Assembly: GCF_965233615.1 (NCBI RefSeq)
Contig: NZ_OZ247495.1
Direction: 5' to 3' (one strand)
From: Pelagibius sp028280305
GTDB taxonomy: Bacteria > Pseudomonadota > Alphaproteobacteria > Kiloniellales > Kiloniellaceae
Length of the DNA: 64,000 nt
Positions within the stretch are counted from its first letter, which is position 1. Each line of letters begins with the position of its first letter. Positions 7,604 through 16,723 of this stretch are shown piece after piece. The position numbers and the translations under genes were made by a program. The notes under the pieces were generated by a model. The model saw only the letters and a program-made list of their open reading frames with translations. It was not told the DNA's origin and did no database searches.

Positions 7604-9184
7604 CTACCCGCCCATCTTTTCCTTCGGCAGCATGATGTTGAAGGCGTCGCGCACGGCTTTGTCGATGTCTTCCGGCACATGGCGCGGGAAGACTTCGGCG
7701 AGGATGCGCTTCCTTTCTTGGATGGCCCGCAGGACTAGGTCGGGGCGGCCGTTCTCGTCCCACTCCTTGGGGGAGGAGCGGTCGCCGAGGGCGGGATAGA
7801 CATACTCGCTCTGCATCAGCCCCAGGGTCTGGCTGTGACCGAGGTAGTGTCCCGGTCCCTCAAGGCAGACCTGGCGCATGGCCTCGATAGAGACGGAATC
7901 CTCGGTCACCTCGATGCCGCGCACGCAGCGCAGGCACTGGCCGATCATGTCGTTGTCGATAATCAGACTCTCGAAGCAGAAGCCCAGCAATGACCCGTGC
8001 ATGCCGACGGATTCATAGACCATGTTGAGCCCGGCGAGGCCCGCCATGACATCGGTGATCCCTTTCTCGTAGCCGGATTGGGCATCGGGCAGTTTGGCGT
8101 CGGCCATGCCGGCGGCGGAACCGCCGGGCAGATCGTAGAACTGCGCCATCTGGGCACAGGCCGCGGTCAGCAGGCCCTGCTCGCCGGAGCCGCCGGACAT
8201 GGCGCCGGTACGCAGGTCGGAAACGAAGGGCCAGGTACCGAAGATCGCCGGATGTCCCGGTGCCAGGGCGTTCACGTAAACCAGCCCCGCCAGGCACTCG
8301 GCCACCGCCTGGGTGACCGCCCCGGCGATGGCGGCGGGGGCGGTCGCCCCGGCCTGCCCGGCGGAGAGCAGCAGCACCGGCATGCCGCCGCGGATGCAGG
8401 CCTCCATGATCTCGCAGGACTCGGTGGCGAACTTCAGCGGCGGCACCACGAAGCAGTTGGAGTTGGAGACGAAGGGCCGTTCGCGCCAGGCCTCTTCGCC
8501 GCCGGCAAAGAGGTGCAGCATTTCCAGCGCTTTTTCCACCCTTGCGACCGAGGTGAAGGAGGTGCCGATGTGTTTGGTCGTGCCCTGCACACAGGCATAG
8601 ACGGTGTTGATGTCCAGGTCCGTCGGGTCGGGCAGGTCGCGGGCGACCATGGGCCGCTGGAAGAAATGGATGTTGTCCAGGGTACCGGCGATGCGCGCGG
8701 CGTCATACACATCCTGCAGGGTCGATTCGCGGTAAACCCGGTTTTCGGTATCGACCAGATGCACGGCGGCACCGGCGGTGCCGTAATAGACCCGCCGTCC
8801 GCCGGGCTGGATGTCGTACTTCGGGTCCTGGGCATGGAGGGTGACGCTGCGGTTGGCCTGGGCCAAGGTGTCTTCGACGAGGGCGGCGGGAAAGCGCAGC
8901 CGCCCGTCGTCGCCCAGGCTGGCGCCGGCCAGGGTCATCACCTCGATGCCCGAGGGCGGGGCATCGGCCAGGCCGATTTCCGCCAGAACCTGAAGGGCCG
9001 CCTTGTGGATGCGCTGCATGGCGGCATCGTCGAGCGGTTTGAAGCGGCCCCCTTCCATACCGCCGCGGATCGGCTGGATATCGTCGGCCAGGGGCGCGGC
9101 ACGCAGGGCCTTGCGGGCCTCGCGCCCACCGGCGCGGCGGCTGCGCCGCGGGCTTTTCGGAGTCTCGGCGGCAGGTCCGCTCAT
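7604..9184 (-). CDS. Trimethylamine methyltransferase family protein (MttB superfamily)
   Basis: A 526-residue TIM-barrel protein of the MttB superfamily, corrinoid-dependent methyltransferases that demethylate quaternary or tertiary amines. The frame is open throughout with no internal TAG, so it is a non-pyrrolysine homologue, the type that includes glycine betaine methyltransferases. Recognisable segments are MQRIHKAALQVLAEIGLADA near residue 60, the glycine/alanine-rich GGSGEQGLLTAACAQMAQ and the C-terminal LGHSQTLGLMQSEYVYPAL. The first 45 residues are basic and probably disordered. Neither a corrinoid protein nor a reductive activator is adjacent, so partners must be elsewhere. GGAAGGA lies about 10 bases before the ATG. 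Confidence 0.9.
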   Translation of the reverse strand: MSGPAAETPKSPRRSRRAGGREARKALRAAPLADDIQPIRGGMEGGRFKPLDDAAMQRIHKAALQVLAEIGLADAPPSGIEVMTLAGASLGDDGRLRFPAALVEDTLAQANRSVTLHAQDPKYDIQPGGRRVYYGTAGAAVHLVDTENRVYRESTLQDVYDAARIAGTLDNIHFFQRPMVARDLPDPTDLDINTVYACVQGTTKHIGTSFTSVARVEKALEMLHLFAGGEEAWRERPFVSNSNCFVVPPLKFATESCEIMEACIRGGMPVLLLSAGQAGATAPAAIAGAVTQAVAECLAGLVYVNALAPGHPAIFGTWPFVSDLRTGAMSGGSGEQGLLTAACAQMAQFYDLPGGSAAGMADAKLPDAQSGYEKGITDVMAGLAGLNMVYESVGMHGSLLGFCFESLIIDNDMIGQCLRCVRGIEVTEDSVSIEAMRQVCLEGPGHYLGHSQTLGLMQSEYVYPALGDRSSPKEWDENGRPDLVLRAIQERKRILAEVFPRHVPEDIDKAVRDAFNIMLPKEKMGG

Positions 9185-9372
9185 GGCCCTTGATTCCTTC
9201 CGGGTTGGTTTCCTCTGCTCGGCTGCCGTTCTGGCGACGACATCCCTTTAGTTCTTGGCTGAAATTTTAGCCCGATTTTTCACCGGAACGGAAGGCTTGA
9301 ACCCGCCGAAGGCTGTCGCTTTTGGACGTTTATCGGTTTCGGCGGGGCTGCGGGCCCAAGTAGCCGTCTGCG

Positions 9373-9783
9373 TCAGCCGCCCTCTTGCAGGGGCGGCGGA
9401 ACGGAGTCGCAGGCCAGCGCGAGGCCGCCCTCGCAGGCCTGGCGGAGGAGCTGATCGGCGCGCGCCTGATCCCGTTCGACGCCCTCGCCAAGCTGGTACT
9501 TGCTGGCGAGACCGTAGCAGCCCGCGGCCGAGCCGCCGTCGCAGGCGCGCCGATAGTAGGCAGCCGCCTGCACGAGATCCTCGTCGACCCCGTAGCCCTC
9601 GTCGTAGCGCGCGCCGAGGCGGAAGCAGGCCTGCATGTCACCGGCCTCGCAGTCCTCAAAGAGTTGCGCGATGGCGGCGTCTTCGGCGTCCTCCGGCTCC
9701 GATCCGCCAGCAGCGGCGACCTGCGGTCCTGCGAAAAGGCAGAAGAGGGTAAGACCGAGGATTGGCAAAGCGGGCAGTTTCAC
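9373..9783 (-). CDS. Exported Sel1-repeat protein
   Basis: A 136-residue secreted protein starting at GTG (9783), with a signal peptide over residues 1-25 ending VAAA. Two to three Sel1/TPR-like repeats follow: CEAGDMQACFRLGARYDEG, then CDGGSAAGCYGLASKYQLG, then CEGGLALACDSV, each with the alternating Ala/Gly/Cys pattern of Sel1 helices. Paired cysteines in each repeat suggest disulphide bonding in the periplasm, as in cysteine-rich Sel1 proteins. Such solenoids act as protein-binding scaffolds; the partner is unknown. Confidence 0.8.
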   Translation of the reverse strand: MKLPALPILGLTLFCLFAGPQVAAAGGSEPEDAEDAAIAQLFEDCEAGDMQACFRLGARYDEGYGVDEDLVQAAAYYRRACDGGSAAGCYGLASKYQLGEGVERDQARADQLLRQACEGGLALACDSVPPPLQEGG

Positions 9784-9898
9784 GGGTCTTCCAATCAGTC
9801 GCTGCGGCAGCGCTTACCCAGTGGGTCGCAGAATGCCGCCTTCGGGTTCATCACCCCCAAGGGTACGGCGCGCCAGGAATTGGTGCCGCGCCAAACCG

Positions 9899-11383
9899 TT
9901 ACTGAAAGGCCGTCTCGGTGAAGGAGCGCAGTTTGCGCGAATGCAGGCGCTCCGGCGCCATGGCGCGCAGTTTCTCCATGGCCCTGAGGCCGATCTGCAG
10001 ATGCTGGTCGACCTGGCGCTTGTAGAAGGCGGTGGCCATGCCGGGCAGCTTCAGCTCGCCGTGCAGCGGCTTGTCGGAGACGCAGAGCAGGGTGCCGTAG
10101 GGCACGCGGAAGCGGAAGCCGTTGGCGGCGATGGTGGCGCTTTCCATGTCCAGCGCGATGGCGCGGGACTGGGAGAAACGCTGCACCGGCTCGCGGTGGT
10201 CGCGCAGTTCCCAGTTGCGGTTGTCGATGGTGGCCACCGTGCCGGTGCGCATGATCGACTTCAGCTCATAGCCTTCCAGGCCGGTGATCTCCTCCACCGC
10301 GTCCTCCAGAGCGACCTGGACTTCGGCCAGCGGCGGGATCGGCACCCAGCTCGGCAGGTCGGCATCCAGCACGTGGTCCTCGCGGACATAGCCGTGGGCC
10401 AGCACATAGTCGCCCAGCGCCTGGGTGTTCCTGAGGCCGGCGCAGTGGCCGAGCATCAGCCAGGCATGGGGCCGCAGCACCGCCACGTGGTCGGTGATGG
10501 TCTTGGCGTTGGAGGGGCCGACGCCGATGTTCACCATGGTGATGCCGCTGTGGTCGTCGATCTTCAGGTGATAGGCCGGCATTTGCGGCAGGCGTTCCAG
10601 CGGTATGCCGCTCTCCGGCGCCTTCTGGCCGCGCCGGGTGATGACGTTGCCGGGTTCGACGAAGGCCTGATAGTCGCCCTTGCTCTCGGCCATGGCTTCG
10701 CGCCCCAGGGTGCAGAAGGCATCGACGTAGAACTGGTAGTTGGTGAAGATCACGAAGTTCTGGAAATGCTCCGCCGCCGTCGCGGTGTAGTGCGACAGGC
10801 GGTGCAGGGAGTAGTCGACCCGCGGCGCGGTAAAGGGCGCCAGCGGCATCGGGCTGCCCGGCGACGGCTCGAAGGTGCCGTTGACGATGGCATCGTCGGT
10901 GACCGAGAGGTCGGGCACGTCGAAAAGGTCGCGCAGCGGATAGCCCAGCCGATCGACCAGCGCCCCTTCCACATGCATCCCGTCGGGAAAGGCGAAGTGC
11001 AGCGGGATCGGCGTATGGGACGGCCCGATGGTGACCGGCACGCCGTGGTTCTTCATCAGCAGGCCGAGCTGCTGGATGAGATAGTCGCGGAACAGGTCGG
11101 GCCGGGTAATGGTGGCGGCGAAATGGCCGGGCGAGGGCAGGTGTCCGTAAGAAAGGCGCGAATCGATCTGCGCGAAGCTGGAGGTGGTGATCGCCACCTG
11201 GGGATAGAAGGCCCGCAGCCGCTTGCTCGGCTTGGCCCCGCCCAGCAGTGCCTCGAACTGGGTGCAGAGGAAGCTGGTGGCCTCGTCATAGAGCATGGAC
11301 AGCCGGGCGAAGGCGGCTTCGGGTTCGGTGAAGCTCTCCGGGGCAGCGGGCGCCAGAGTCTGGATACTGTGCAATTCGGTCAT
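9899..11383 (-). CDS. amn: AMP nucleosidase
   Basis: Hydrolyses AMP to adenine and ribose 5-phosphate, controlling the adenylate pool. The 494-residue length matches the enzyme. An N-terminal regulatory domain (about 1-180) precedes a C-terminal nucleoside-phosphorylase-like domain, where ITMVNIGVGPSNAKTITDHV and the ALDMESATIAANGFRFRVPY segment (the purine/ribose-binding Met-Glu of the PNP family) are clear. It stands alone between a Sel1 protein and a sulfotransferase on the same strand, with a gap of 60 bases to the latter. Confidence 0.95.
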   Translation of the reverse strand: MTELHSIQTLAPAAPESFTEPEAAFARLSMLYDEATSFLCTQFEALLGGAKPSKRLRAFYPQVAITTSSFAQIDSRLSYGHLPSPGHFAATITRPDLFRDYLIQQLGLLMKNHGVPVTIGPSHTPIPLHFAFPDGMHVEGALVDRLGYPLRDLFDVPDLSVTDDAIVNGTFEPSPGSPMPLAPFTAPRVDYSLHRLSHYTATAAEHFQNFVIFTNYQFYVDAFCTLGREAMAESKGDYQAFVEPGNVITRRGQKAPESGIPLERLPQMPAYHLKIDDHSGITMVNIGVGPSNAKTITDHVAVLRPHAWLMLGHCAGLRNTQALGDYVLAHGYVREDHVLDADLPSWVPIPPLAEVQVALEDAVEEITGLEGYELKSIMRTGTVATIDNRNWELRDHREPVQRFSQSRAIALDMESATIAANGFRFRVPYGTLLCVSDKPLHGELKLPGMATAFYKRQVDQHLQIGLRAMEKLRAMAPERLHSRKLRSFTETAFQ

Positions 11384-11443
11384 GATGGGGGCAGACCCTA
11401 GAGCATGGCCCAGGGTTTTGAAATCCCTTTGATCAGGGTGCGT

Positions 11444-12352
11444 TCAGGACTGCCGGCCGCCCTGCAGCCAGGCGGCACAGTCCGCCCCAAGCTCAGCAAC
11501 GGCTTTCTGCTCATAGGCGGCGGACACTTCGGTGCTCAGCACGTCGTGCCAGCGGCCGTTGGCGCCGCTGTGCAGAAACGTCTGGGCGCCACCCTCCCAG
11601 AGCGCACCGCGCATGGGCACGCAGGCCTCGGCATGGGCCTTCATGTAGTCGAAGCTGCAGTGTTCCAGGATGTCGTCCCACGGGGCCGTCTCGATGGGGA
11701 TCTCCAGGAAATCCGCGATGCGCCGGATCTCATCGGACATGTCCGCCTTCAGGTCCGCGAAATGGACGAAGAGCACGTTGGGCAGATCACGGATCGCCCA
11801 CCAGGTCCGGACATTCTCCCAAAACGACCAGAAGGGAAAGCCGTCCTTCTCTAGCCAGTCGTGGAAGTACTGCTGGACCGAGTCCGGCGGCGGTTCGATC
11901 GGCGGGCCGACCCGCCCAGGCGTGTCGTTCAGCGCGCCGTACCAGCGTTCGTTGGCATGGGCATGGTGGTTATAGAGACTCCACACCACATCGCGCCCGT
12001 CCCGCCCAATATAGAGGTACTTGGCCTGGGGCGAGAAAACGAGCGCGTCGAGCGGCAGGTGGGTTTTCAGGAAGCGCCGGTGGGTCTGCTGCTCGACCGC
12101 AGCCAGTTGCACCTCCTTGGGCGGTACCCTGAGGTCGAGCCAGGGCGACATCTCCGCAATGGGAACATTGCCGCGCCCGTTGAAGATCAGTTGTCCGACG
12201 ATCTGCTGCAGCCACGTGGTCCCGGACTTGGCGTAGGTCGCGATGACGATGTCGTCGTCGCGAAATGTCAGATCGTTCCAGACGGTCGAATCAAAGTGAT
12301 GGTTGTGAAGTTCCCGCGTTTTCTGCGGCAGCGCGGTTTCCCGGTCATTCAT
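11444..12352 (-). CDS. Sulfotransferase domain protein
   Basis: Likely transfers a sulfuryl group from PAPS to an alcohol or amine acceptor. The 302-residue protein has the 5'-PSB loop near the N-terminus (ATYAKSGTTWLQQIVGQL), the catalytic His in FLKTHLPLDAL and the 3'-PB region YIGRDGRDVVWSLYNHH, all as in cytosolic-type sulfotransferases. The ATG at 12352 has AGGGGAGA just upstream; the frame extends to 12433 but without a ribosome site. The acceptor cannot be read from sequence. It is divergent from mutM. Confidence 0.9.
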   Translation of the reverse strand: MNDRETALPQKTRELHNHHFDSTVWNDLTFRDDDIVIATYAKSGTTWLQQIVGQLIFNGRGNVPIAEMSPWLDLRVPPKEVQLAAVEQQTHRRFLKTHLPLDALVFSPQAKYLYIGRDGRDVVWSLYNHHAHANERWYGALNDTPGRVGPPIEPPPDSVQQYFHDWLEKDGFPFWSFWENVRTWWAIRDLPNVLFVHFADLKADMSDEIRRIADFLEIPIETAPWDDILEHCSFDYMKAHAEACVPMRGALWEGGAQTFLHSGANGRWHDVLSTEVSAAYEQKAVAELGADCAAWLQGGRQS

Positions 12353-12671
12353 GGTGCATCTCCCCTCTGCATCCCTGACCTTTGGTGAAAGAAGTGTGGG
12401 CCAACAAACCCGCCGAGTCACGGCCCGCGCCATTCTCTTCTCGGCGCGCTAGCGATCGTGATTAGCTTTGCCAAGCCGACTTAATGAAGATCTGCTGTGA
12501 TTTTCTCGGCGATTCAGTCCTCTGGTCCAAGGGACCGTTCTGTCCGAGTGAAAACCGCCGGTAAGGATCGACGTCCTGATCCCGTTGCAGAGCGAAGCGT
12601 GTGCGGGTGCTCTCCGGGACATTTCCGACGGTGGTTGTCGCCCTGACCACCTTCATGCCAAGCTTAGCCCC

Positions 12672-13574
12672 ATGCCTGAACTGCCCGACATCGCGGTCTA
12701 TATCGAGGCGCTGGAAAGCCGTGTGCTGGGCCAGCGGCTGGAGAAGGTGCGCCTCGCCAGTCCGTTTCTGCTGCGCACGGCGGTGCCGCCGATCAAGTCG
12801 GTGGAGGGGCTGATGGTGACGGCGCTGCGGCGGCTCGGCAAGCGCATCGTCTTCGGGTTGCAAGATGATCTCTGGCTGGTGTTGCATCTGATGATCGCCG
12901 GGCGGCTGCACTGGAAACCGCCGGGCGCGGCGCTGCAGGGCAAGGTGGGGCTGGCCGCTTTCGATTTCGCTGAAGGCAGCCTGACTTTGACCGAGGCGGG
13001 TTCGAAGAAGCGCGCCTCCCTGCATCTGGTCGAAGGGGAAGCCGGGCTGGCAGCCCTCGACCCCGGCGGGCTGGAAGTGCTGGAGACTGATCTTTCGGCC
13101 TTCGCGGCGGCGCTAACCGCCAAGAACCACACGGTGAAGCGCGCGCTCACCGATCCGCGCATCTTCAGCGGCATCGGCAATGCCTATTCCGATGAGATCC
13201 TGCACCGCGCCCGTCTGTCGCCGGTGGCGATGACCGCCAAGCTGACGGCAGCGGAGATCGAGACGCTGTTCACGGCGACCCGCGAAGCGCTGGAGGACTG
13301 GACCCGGCTGCTGCGCGAGGACGCCGCGGGCAAGTTCCCGGAGAAGGTCACCGCCTTTCGCAAGGAGATGGCGGTGCATGGGCGCTACGGCAAGCCCTGC
13401 CCTGTCTGCGATACGGCGGTGCAGCGCATCCGCCACGCCAGCAACGAGACCAACTACTGCCCGCGCTGCCAGACCGGCGGCAAGGTGCTGGCCGACCGCT
13501 CGCTCTCCGCGCTCCTGAAAAAGGACTGGCCGCGCAACATCGAAGAGCTGGAACAGCTGCGCGGCAAGGGGTGA
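12672..13574 (+). CDS. mutM: Formamidopyrimidine-DNA glycosylase family protein (Fpg/MutM)
   Basis: Base-excision repair enzyme removing oxidised purines, with AP-lyase activity. The 300-residue protein starts at MPELPDI, placing the catalytic Pro2 and Glu3 correctly; this decides the ATG at 12672. The H2TH region contains KRALTDPRIFSGIGNAYSDE, and a C-terminal zinc finger shows CPVC and CPRC about 17 residues apart. About 30 residues follow the zinc finger, longer than in classical MutM, so it may belong to a Fpg/Nei-like branch rather than the housekeeping enzyme. Confidence 0.88.
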   Translation: MPELPDIAVYIEALESRVLGQRLEKVRLASPFLLRTAVPPIKSVEGLMVTALRRLGKRIVFGLQDDLWLVLHLMIAGRLHWKPPGAALQGKVGLAAFDFAEGSLTLTEAGSKKRASLHLVEGEAGLAALDPGGLEVLETDLSAFAAALTAKNHTVKRALTDPRIFSGIGNAYSDEILHRARLSPVAMTAKLTAAEIETLFTATREALEDWTRLLREDAAGKFPEKVTAFRKEMAVHGRYGKPCPVCDTAVQRIRHASNETNYCPRCQTGGKVLADRSLSALLKKDWPRNIEELEQLRGKG

Positions 13575-13583
13575 TCTGTCTTC

Positions 13584-13692
13584 GTCATCCTTCGAGACAG
13601 CCCCTCGCGGGGCTTCCTCAGGATGAGGTTTGGCCTGTTTCCAAGAGTTCTCTCCTCATGCTGAGGAGCGGCGAAGCCGCGTCTCGAAGCAT
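13584..13692. repeat. Dispersed palindromic repeat, family A copy 2
   Basis: Same family as 7498-7588 and 54983-55076: outer arms CATCCTTCGAGAC and GTCTCGAAGCAT, inner CTTCCTCAGGATGAGG and CTCATGCTGAGGAG. It lies between the convergent mutM and SGNH genes and touches the stop codon of the latter. Confidence 0.75.
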
Positions 13693-14805
13693 TCAGCGTT
13701 GCGCGACCTCGGCTTGCTTCAAATCGGGAAACTCGGCGGCGAGGAAGCGGTTCAGGGCGGCTTTGAAGGCGCCCTCGTATTGACCGAGGGTCATGGCGTG
13801 GACCGGCAGGCCGAAGCTGTCGGCGGGCACCTGCGGGGAGGCCGTCTGCAGCCGCTCGGAAATCACCTTGTGCACAGCCGGATAGTAATGAGAGCCGTCA
13901 TAGGTGTTGTCGTGCCGCCGGGTGACGGCGGAGGGCACCGAGAAATCGTAGAGCACCTCGAAGTGCTCCGCCGTGTTGGCGATCGCCTGGAGATAGCCGT
14001 CGAGAATCTTTCCGAGATGGCGGGTCTCCGTCACCTTCCAGGCCGCCACCGGCGGCACGAAACCCCAAAAGCGTGCCTCCGGAAAAGTATCGCGGAGCTG
14101 GCGGTAGAGATCGGCGCGTTGCGGGTCGAGACGGCCCTTGAAGACCGCGGCTTTCAGCTTCTTCGGCGGCTTGAAAGCTGCTGTATCCTTAAGCACACCA
14201 CCGACGAAGCCGTCGTTGTAGAAGCGCGGCATGGGCGAGACCTCCCGCAAGGTGCGTTGTGAGAAGTCCAGGGCGGTCAGCGAAAGGTAGCTCTCCAGCC
14301 AGCCCGGCGGCGCTTCGCCCTTGCGGACGAAATCGGGAATCTCCGGTTGCCGCGTCGTCTTGGTGAGGAAGTTGAAATCGTCGACCCCGACGATGACCAG
14401 CCGCGGGCGGATGCCCCGGTCGGCCAGATAGCGCGCATAGGCCAGGAACTCCACCGCCTTGCCGGCGGAGAAGGCGAGGTTGGCGCAGCGGTGGCCGGCG
14501 ATGTCGGTCTGATCGAAGAGGGTCACGCGTGAACTGCCGAAGATCAGGCAGTCGTATTTCTCCGGCGCCTGAAGGATGAGGTTCACCTTGGCCACGCGCT
14601 CGTTGAAGATGTAGTTCTGCCCGGTGATCAGGTTGCCGCGCCAGAACCACAGGGGATCAATGACGCTGTTGAGGACCACTGCGCCGGCGCTCAGCAGGCC
14701 GGTGGCCAGGAAGACACCGGCAAGGTACCGGTTGAACAGCCGGCGCCGCAGAGGCGCCATTGCCTTCCTTCCGTCGAGGCTGCGGGGTTCCGAAAGGCTG
14801 GTCAT
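13693..14805 (-). CDS. Membrane-anchored SGNH/DltD-like protein, partner of MBOAT acyltransferase
   Basis: A 370-residue protein with one N-terminal membrane anchor (about 22-46) and a periplasmic domain. IFGSSRVTLFD resembles the block I GxSxS serine region of SGNH-type proteins, and VDDFNFLT and DGSHYYPAVHKVISERL could supply the late Asp and His (DxxH-type). The gene begins 32 bases after an AlgI-like O-acyltransferase on the same strand. Such pairs move acyl groups across the membrane onto a polysaccharide or lipid (as AlgI/AlgJ or DltB/DltD). The ATG at 14805 is preferred over an upstream start that would overlap the MBOAT gene. The acceptor is unknown. Confidence 0.72.
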   Translation of the reverse strand: MTSLSEPRSLDGRKAMAPLRRRLFNRYLAGVFLATGLLSAGAVVLNSVIDPLWFWRGNLITGQNYIFNERVAKVNLILQAPEKYDCLIFGSSRVTLFDQTDIAGHRCANLAFSAGKAVEFLAYARYLADRGIRPRLVIVGVDDFNFLTKTTRQPEIPDFVRKGEAPPGWLESYLSLTALDFSQRTLREVSPMPRFYNDGFVGGVLKDTAAFKPPKKLKAAVFKGRLDPQRADLYRQLRDTFPEARFWGFVPPVAAWKVTETRHLGKILDGYLQAIANTAEHFEVLYDFSVPSAVTRRHDNTYDGSHYYPAVHKVISERLQTASPQVPADSFGLPVHAMTLGQYEGAFKAALNRFLAAEFPDLKQAEVAQR

Positions 14806-14837
14806 GCTGCTTTGATTCTCTCCGTTAGGACTGGCCG

Positions 14838-16406
14838 CTAGAACTGGAAATAGAGGAATTCGGAAACCCGGGTCAGGCCCATTACCGCAACCGCGGCAAT
14901 GACTGCCGTCGTGCCGGCCCAAACCAGGCTCGGCCGCCAGGCCAAAGCCGCCTGGAACCGGATGACGCCGGGGAAGCCCGCAACGGGTGCATAGTCAGCG
15001 CTGCGGAACCCGAAGGCCGGGCTGAAGTTGCGCATCAGCCACTGGGTCGTCGGCATGAACCAGAGAAAGGCGATCCAGAAGGCCAGCCAGGCGACGGAGA
15101 GCTTGTGATCCAGGGTGATGTAGGGGCCGTCGAAACGGAAACCGAGCATTACCAGGACATCGCTGATCGGGCCCAGCCGCGCCGCCAGGGTATAGGGCAG
15201 GTTCCGCATGCCGTCGAAGACCGCCAGGGCGCCGCTGAAGCTCTCGGCGCGGAAGAAAACCCAGGCCAGGGTCACGGCGAAGAAGGTGATCAGGCGGGCC
15301 AGGGCGATCGACCACCAGCGCGTTGCCCTGGTGGGAAAGAGGTGCCGCCAGAGGTGGTTGATCACCAGCATCGCGCCGTGCAGTCCGCCCCAGACGACGA
15401 AAGTCCAGCCGGCGCCGTGCCAGAGGCCGCCGAGCAGCATGGTGATCATCAGGTTCACATGACGGCGCAGCGGGCCCCGGCGTCCGCCGCCCAGGGGGAT
15501 GTAGAGATAGTCGCGCAGGAAGCGGGACAGGGTCATGTGCCAGCGCCGCCAGAAGTCGATGATCGAGGTGGCGCGGTAGGGCGCGTTGAAGTTCAGCGGC
15601 AGCTTGATGCCGAACATGCGGGCGATGCCGATGGCCATGTCGGAGTAGCCGGAGAAGTCGAAGTAGAGCTGCAGACTGTAGGCGAAGGCGGCGCTCCAGG
15701 CCTGGAAGAAATGAAGCTCCGCACCCGCTTCGGCGGCGGCGAAGGTGGGGCTCGCCACCGTGGCCAGGCTGTCGGCGATCACCACCTTTTTGAACAGGCC
15801 GATGGCGAAGATGGTGGTGCCGATGGCCAGGTTCTCCGCACGTGGCGCGAAGGTGCGGTCTTCGGCAAACTGCGGCAGCATCTCGCGGTGATGAACGATG
15901 GGTCCGGCGATCAACTGAGGAAAGAAGACGACGAAGAGGCAGTAGCGCGGGAAGTCCGTCTCCGGCGCCTGGCCCTGGCGGACGTCCACCAGATAGGCGA
16001 TCTGCTGAAAGGTGAAAAAGGAAATCGCGAGGGGCAGGACGATGCTGCCGGGGTCGATCAGGCTGCCGGTCAGCGCGTTCAGGCTGCCGGCCAGGAAGCC
16101 GGCATACTTGAAGTAGCCGATGAGCCCCAGGTTGACCGCCACCCCGGCGCAGAGCAGGGCCCTGGCGGCGGTCTCGCCGCGGCGTTCGGCAACCTGCGCC
16201 AGGGCGATGCCGCTGGTGAAATTGAAGGCCACCGAGAGGGCCAGCAGTAGCAGAAAGGCCGGGTTCCACCAGCCGTAGAAGAACAGCGAGGCGGCGATCA
16301 GAAGGATGATGGCCGGCCGCCGGCCGCCGTAGTGGGCTGCCAGAAAGAAGCCGGCGAGCGTCAGCGGCAGGAAGACGAAGATGAAGATGTGAGAATTAAA
16401 CAGCAT
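14838..16406 (-). CDS. MBOAT family membrane O-acyltransferase (AlgI-like)
   Basis: Polytopic acyltransferase of 522 residues that passes an acyl group, usually acetyl, across the inner membrane. The AlgI-type signatures are complete: FWRRWHMTLSRFLRDYLYIP, the glycine-rich LGGGRRG, and MLLGGLWHGAGWTFVVWGGL, which holds the catalytic histidine. About 11 hydrophobic segments are visible. It forms a two-gene unit with the SGNH protein downstream. Alginate genes are absent here, so the acceptor is more likely another exopolysaccharide or envelope glycan (inference). Confidence 0.92.
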   Translation of the reverse strand: MLFNSHIFIFVFLPLTLAGFFLAAHYGGRRPAIILLIAASLFFYGWWNPAFLLLLALSVAFNFTSGIALAQVAERRGETAARALLCAGVAVNLGLIGYFKYAGFLAGSLNALTGSLIDPGSIVLPLAISFFTFQQIAYLVDVRQGQAPETDFPRYCLFVVFFPQLIAGPIVHHREMLPQFAEDRTFAPRAENLAIGTTIFAIGLFKKVVIADSLATVASPTFAAAEAGAELHFFQAWSAAFAYSLQLYFDFSGYSDMAIGIARMFGIKLPLNFNAPYRATSIIDFWRRWHMTLSRFLRDYLYIPLGGGRRGPLRRHVNLMITMLLGGLWHGAGWTFVVWGGLHGAMLVINHLWRHLFPTRATRWWSIALARLITFFAVTLAWVFFRAESFSGALAVFDGMRNLPYTLAARLGPISDVLVMLGFRFDGPYITLDHKLSVAWLAFWIAFLWFMPTTQWLMRNFSPAFGFRSADYAPVAGFPGVIRFQAALAWRPSLVWAGTTAVIAAVAVMGLTRVSEFLYFQF

Positions 16407-16570
16407 TGGCGGCCGCGCGCGATGCTCCCCCTTGCGCTCTTCCCCCAGGCTGTTTGTTGGTTTTGTCGGGCAAGAATGATTGAAGTTCCTGCCGTCTTTG
16501 CCAGGGGGACGCTAGCGCGGCGGCGGTGCCGCTGTCCTATGACAAATAGGGGGCAGAAGCCAGACGTTGC

Positions 16571-16710
16571 CTAGAGCAGATCCGGGCTTGATGGAATCGC
16601 TTTAGCGATCCATCAATTCGGTGAATCTGCTCTAACTGTTTGATGGTGATCGGATTCACATGTTTTGGCGCAACCACGAAGTGGTTCCGTCTAAACATGA
16701 TCCGATCTAG
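16571..16710. repeat. Dispersed double-hairpin repeat, family B copy 1 (inverted orientation)
   Basis: A 140-base element of two hairpins. One has arms around AGAGCAGATCCGGGCTTGAT with loop TTTAGCGAT; the other has GATCGGATTCACATGTTTTG with loop region CCACGAAGTGG. It ends in CTAG on both sides. Copies at 24063-24200 and 33120-33257 have the hairpins in the opposite order. It lies in the otherwise empty 16407-16723 gap upstream of the MBOAT gene and just past the end of the histidine kinase gene. Confidence 0.85.
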
Positions 16711-16723
16711 ACGCTGCTTCGCC

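Noticed and set aside
9635..11401. 588-residue open frame on the + strand
   Set aside because: Complete antisense of AMP nucleosidase with no recognisable domain; high GC keeps the opposite frame open.
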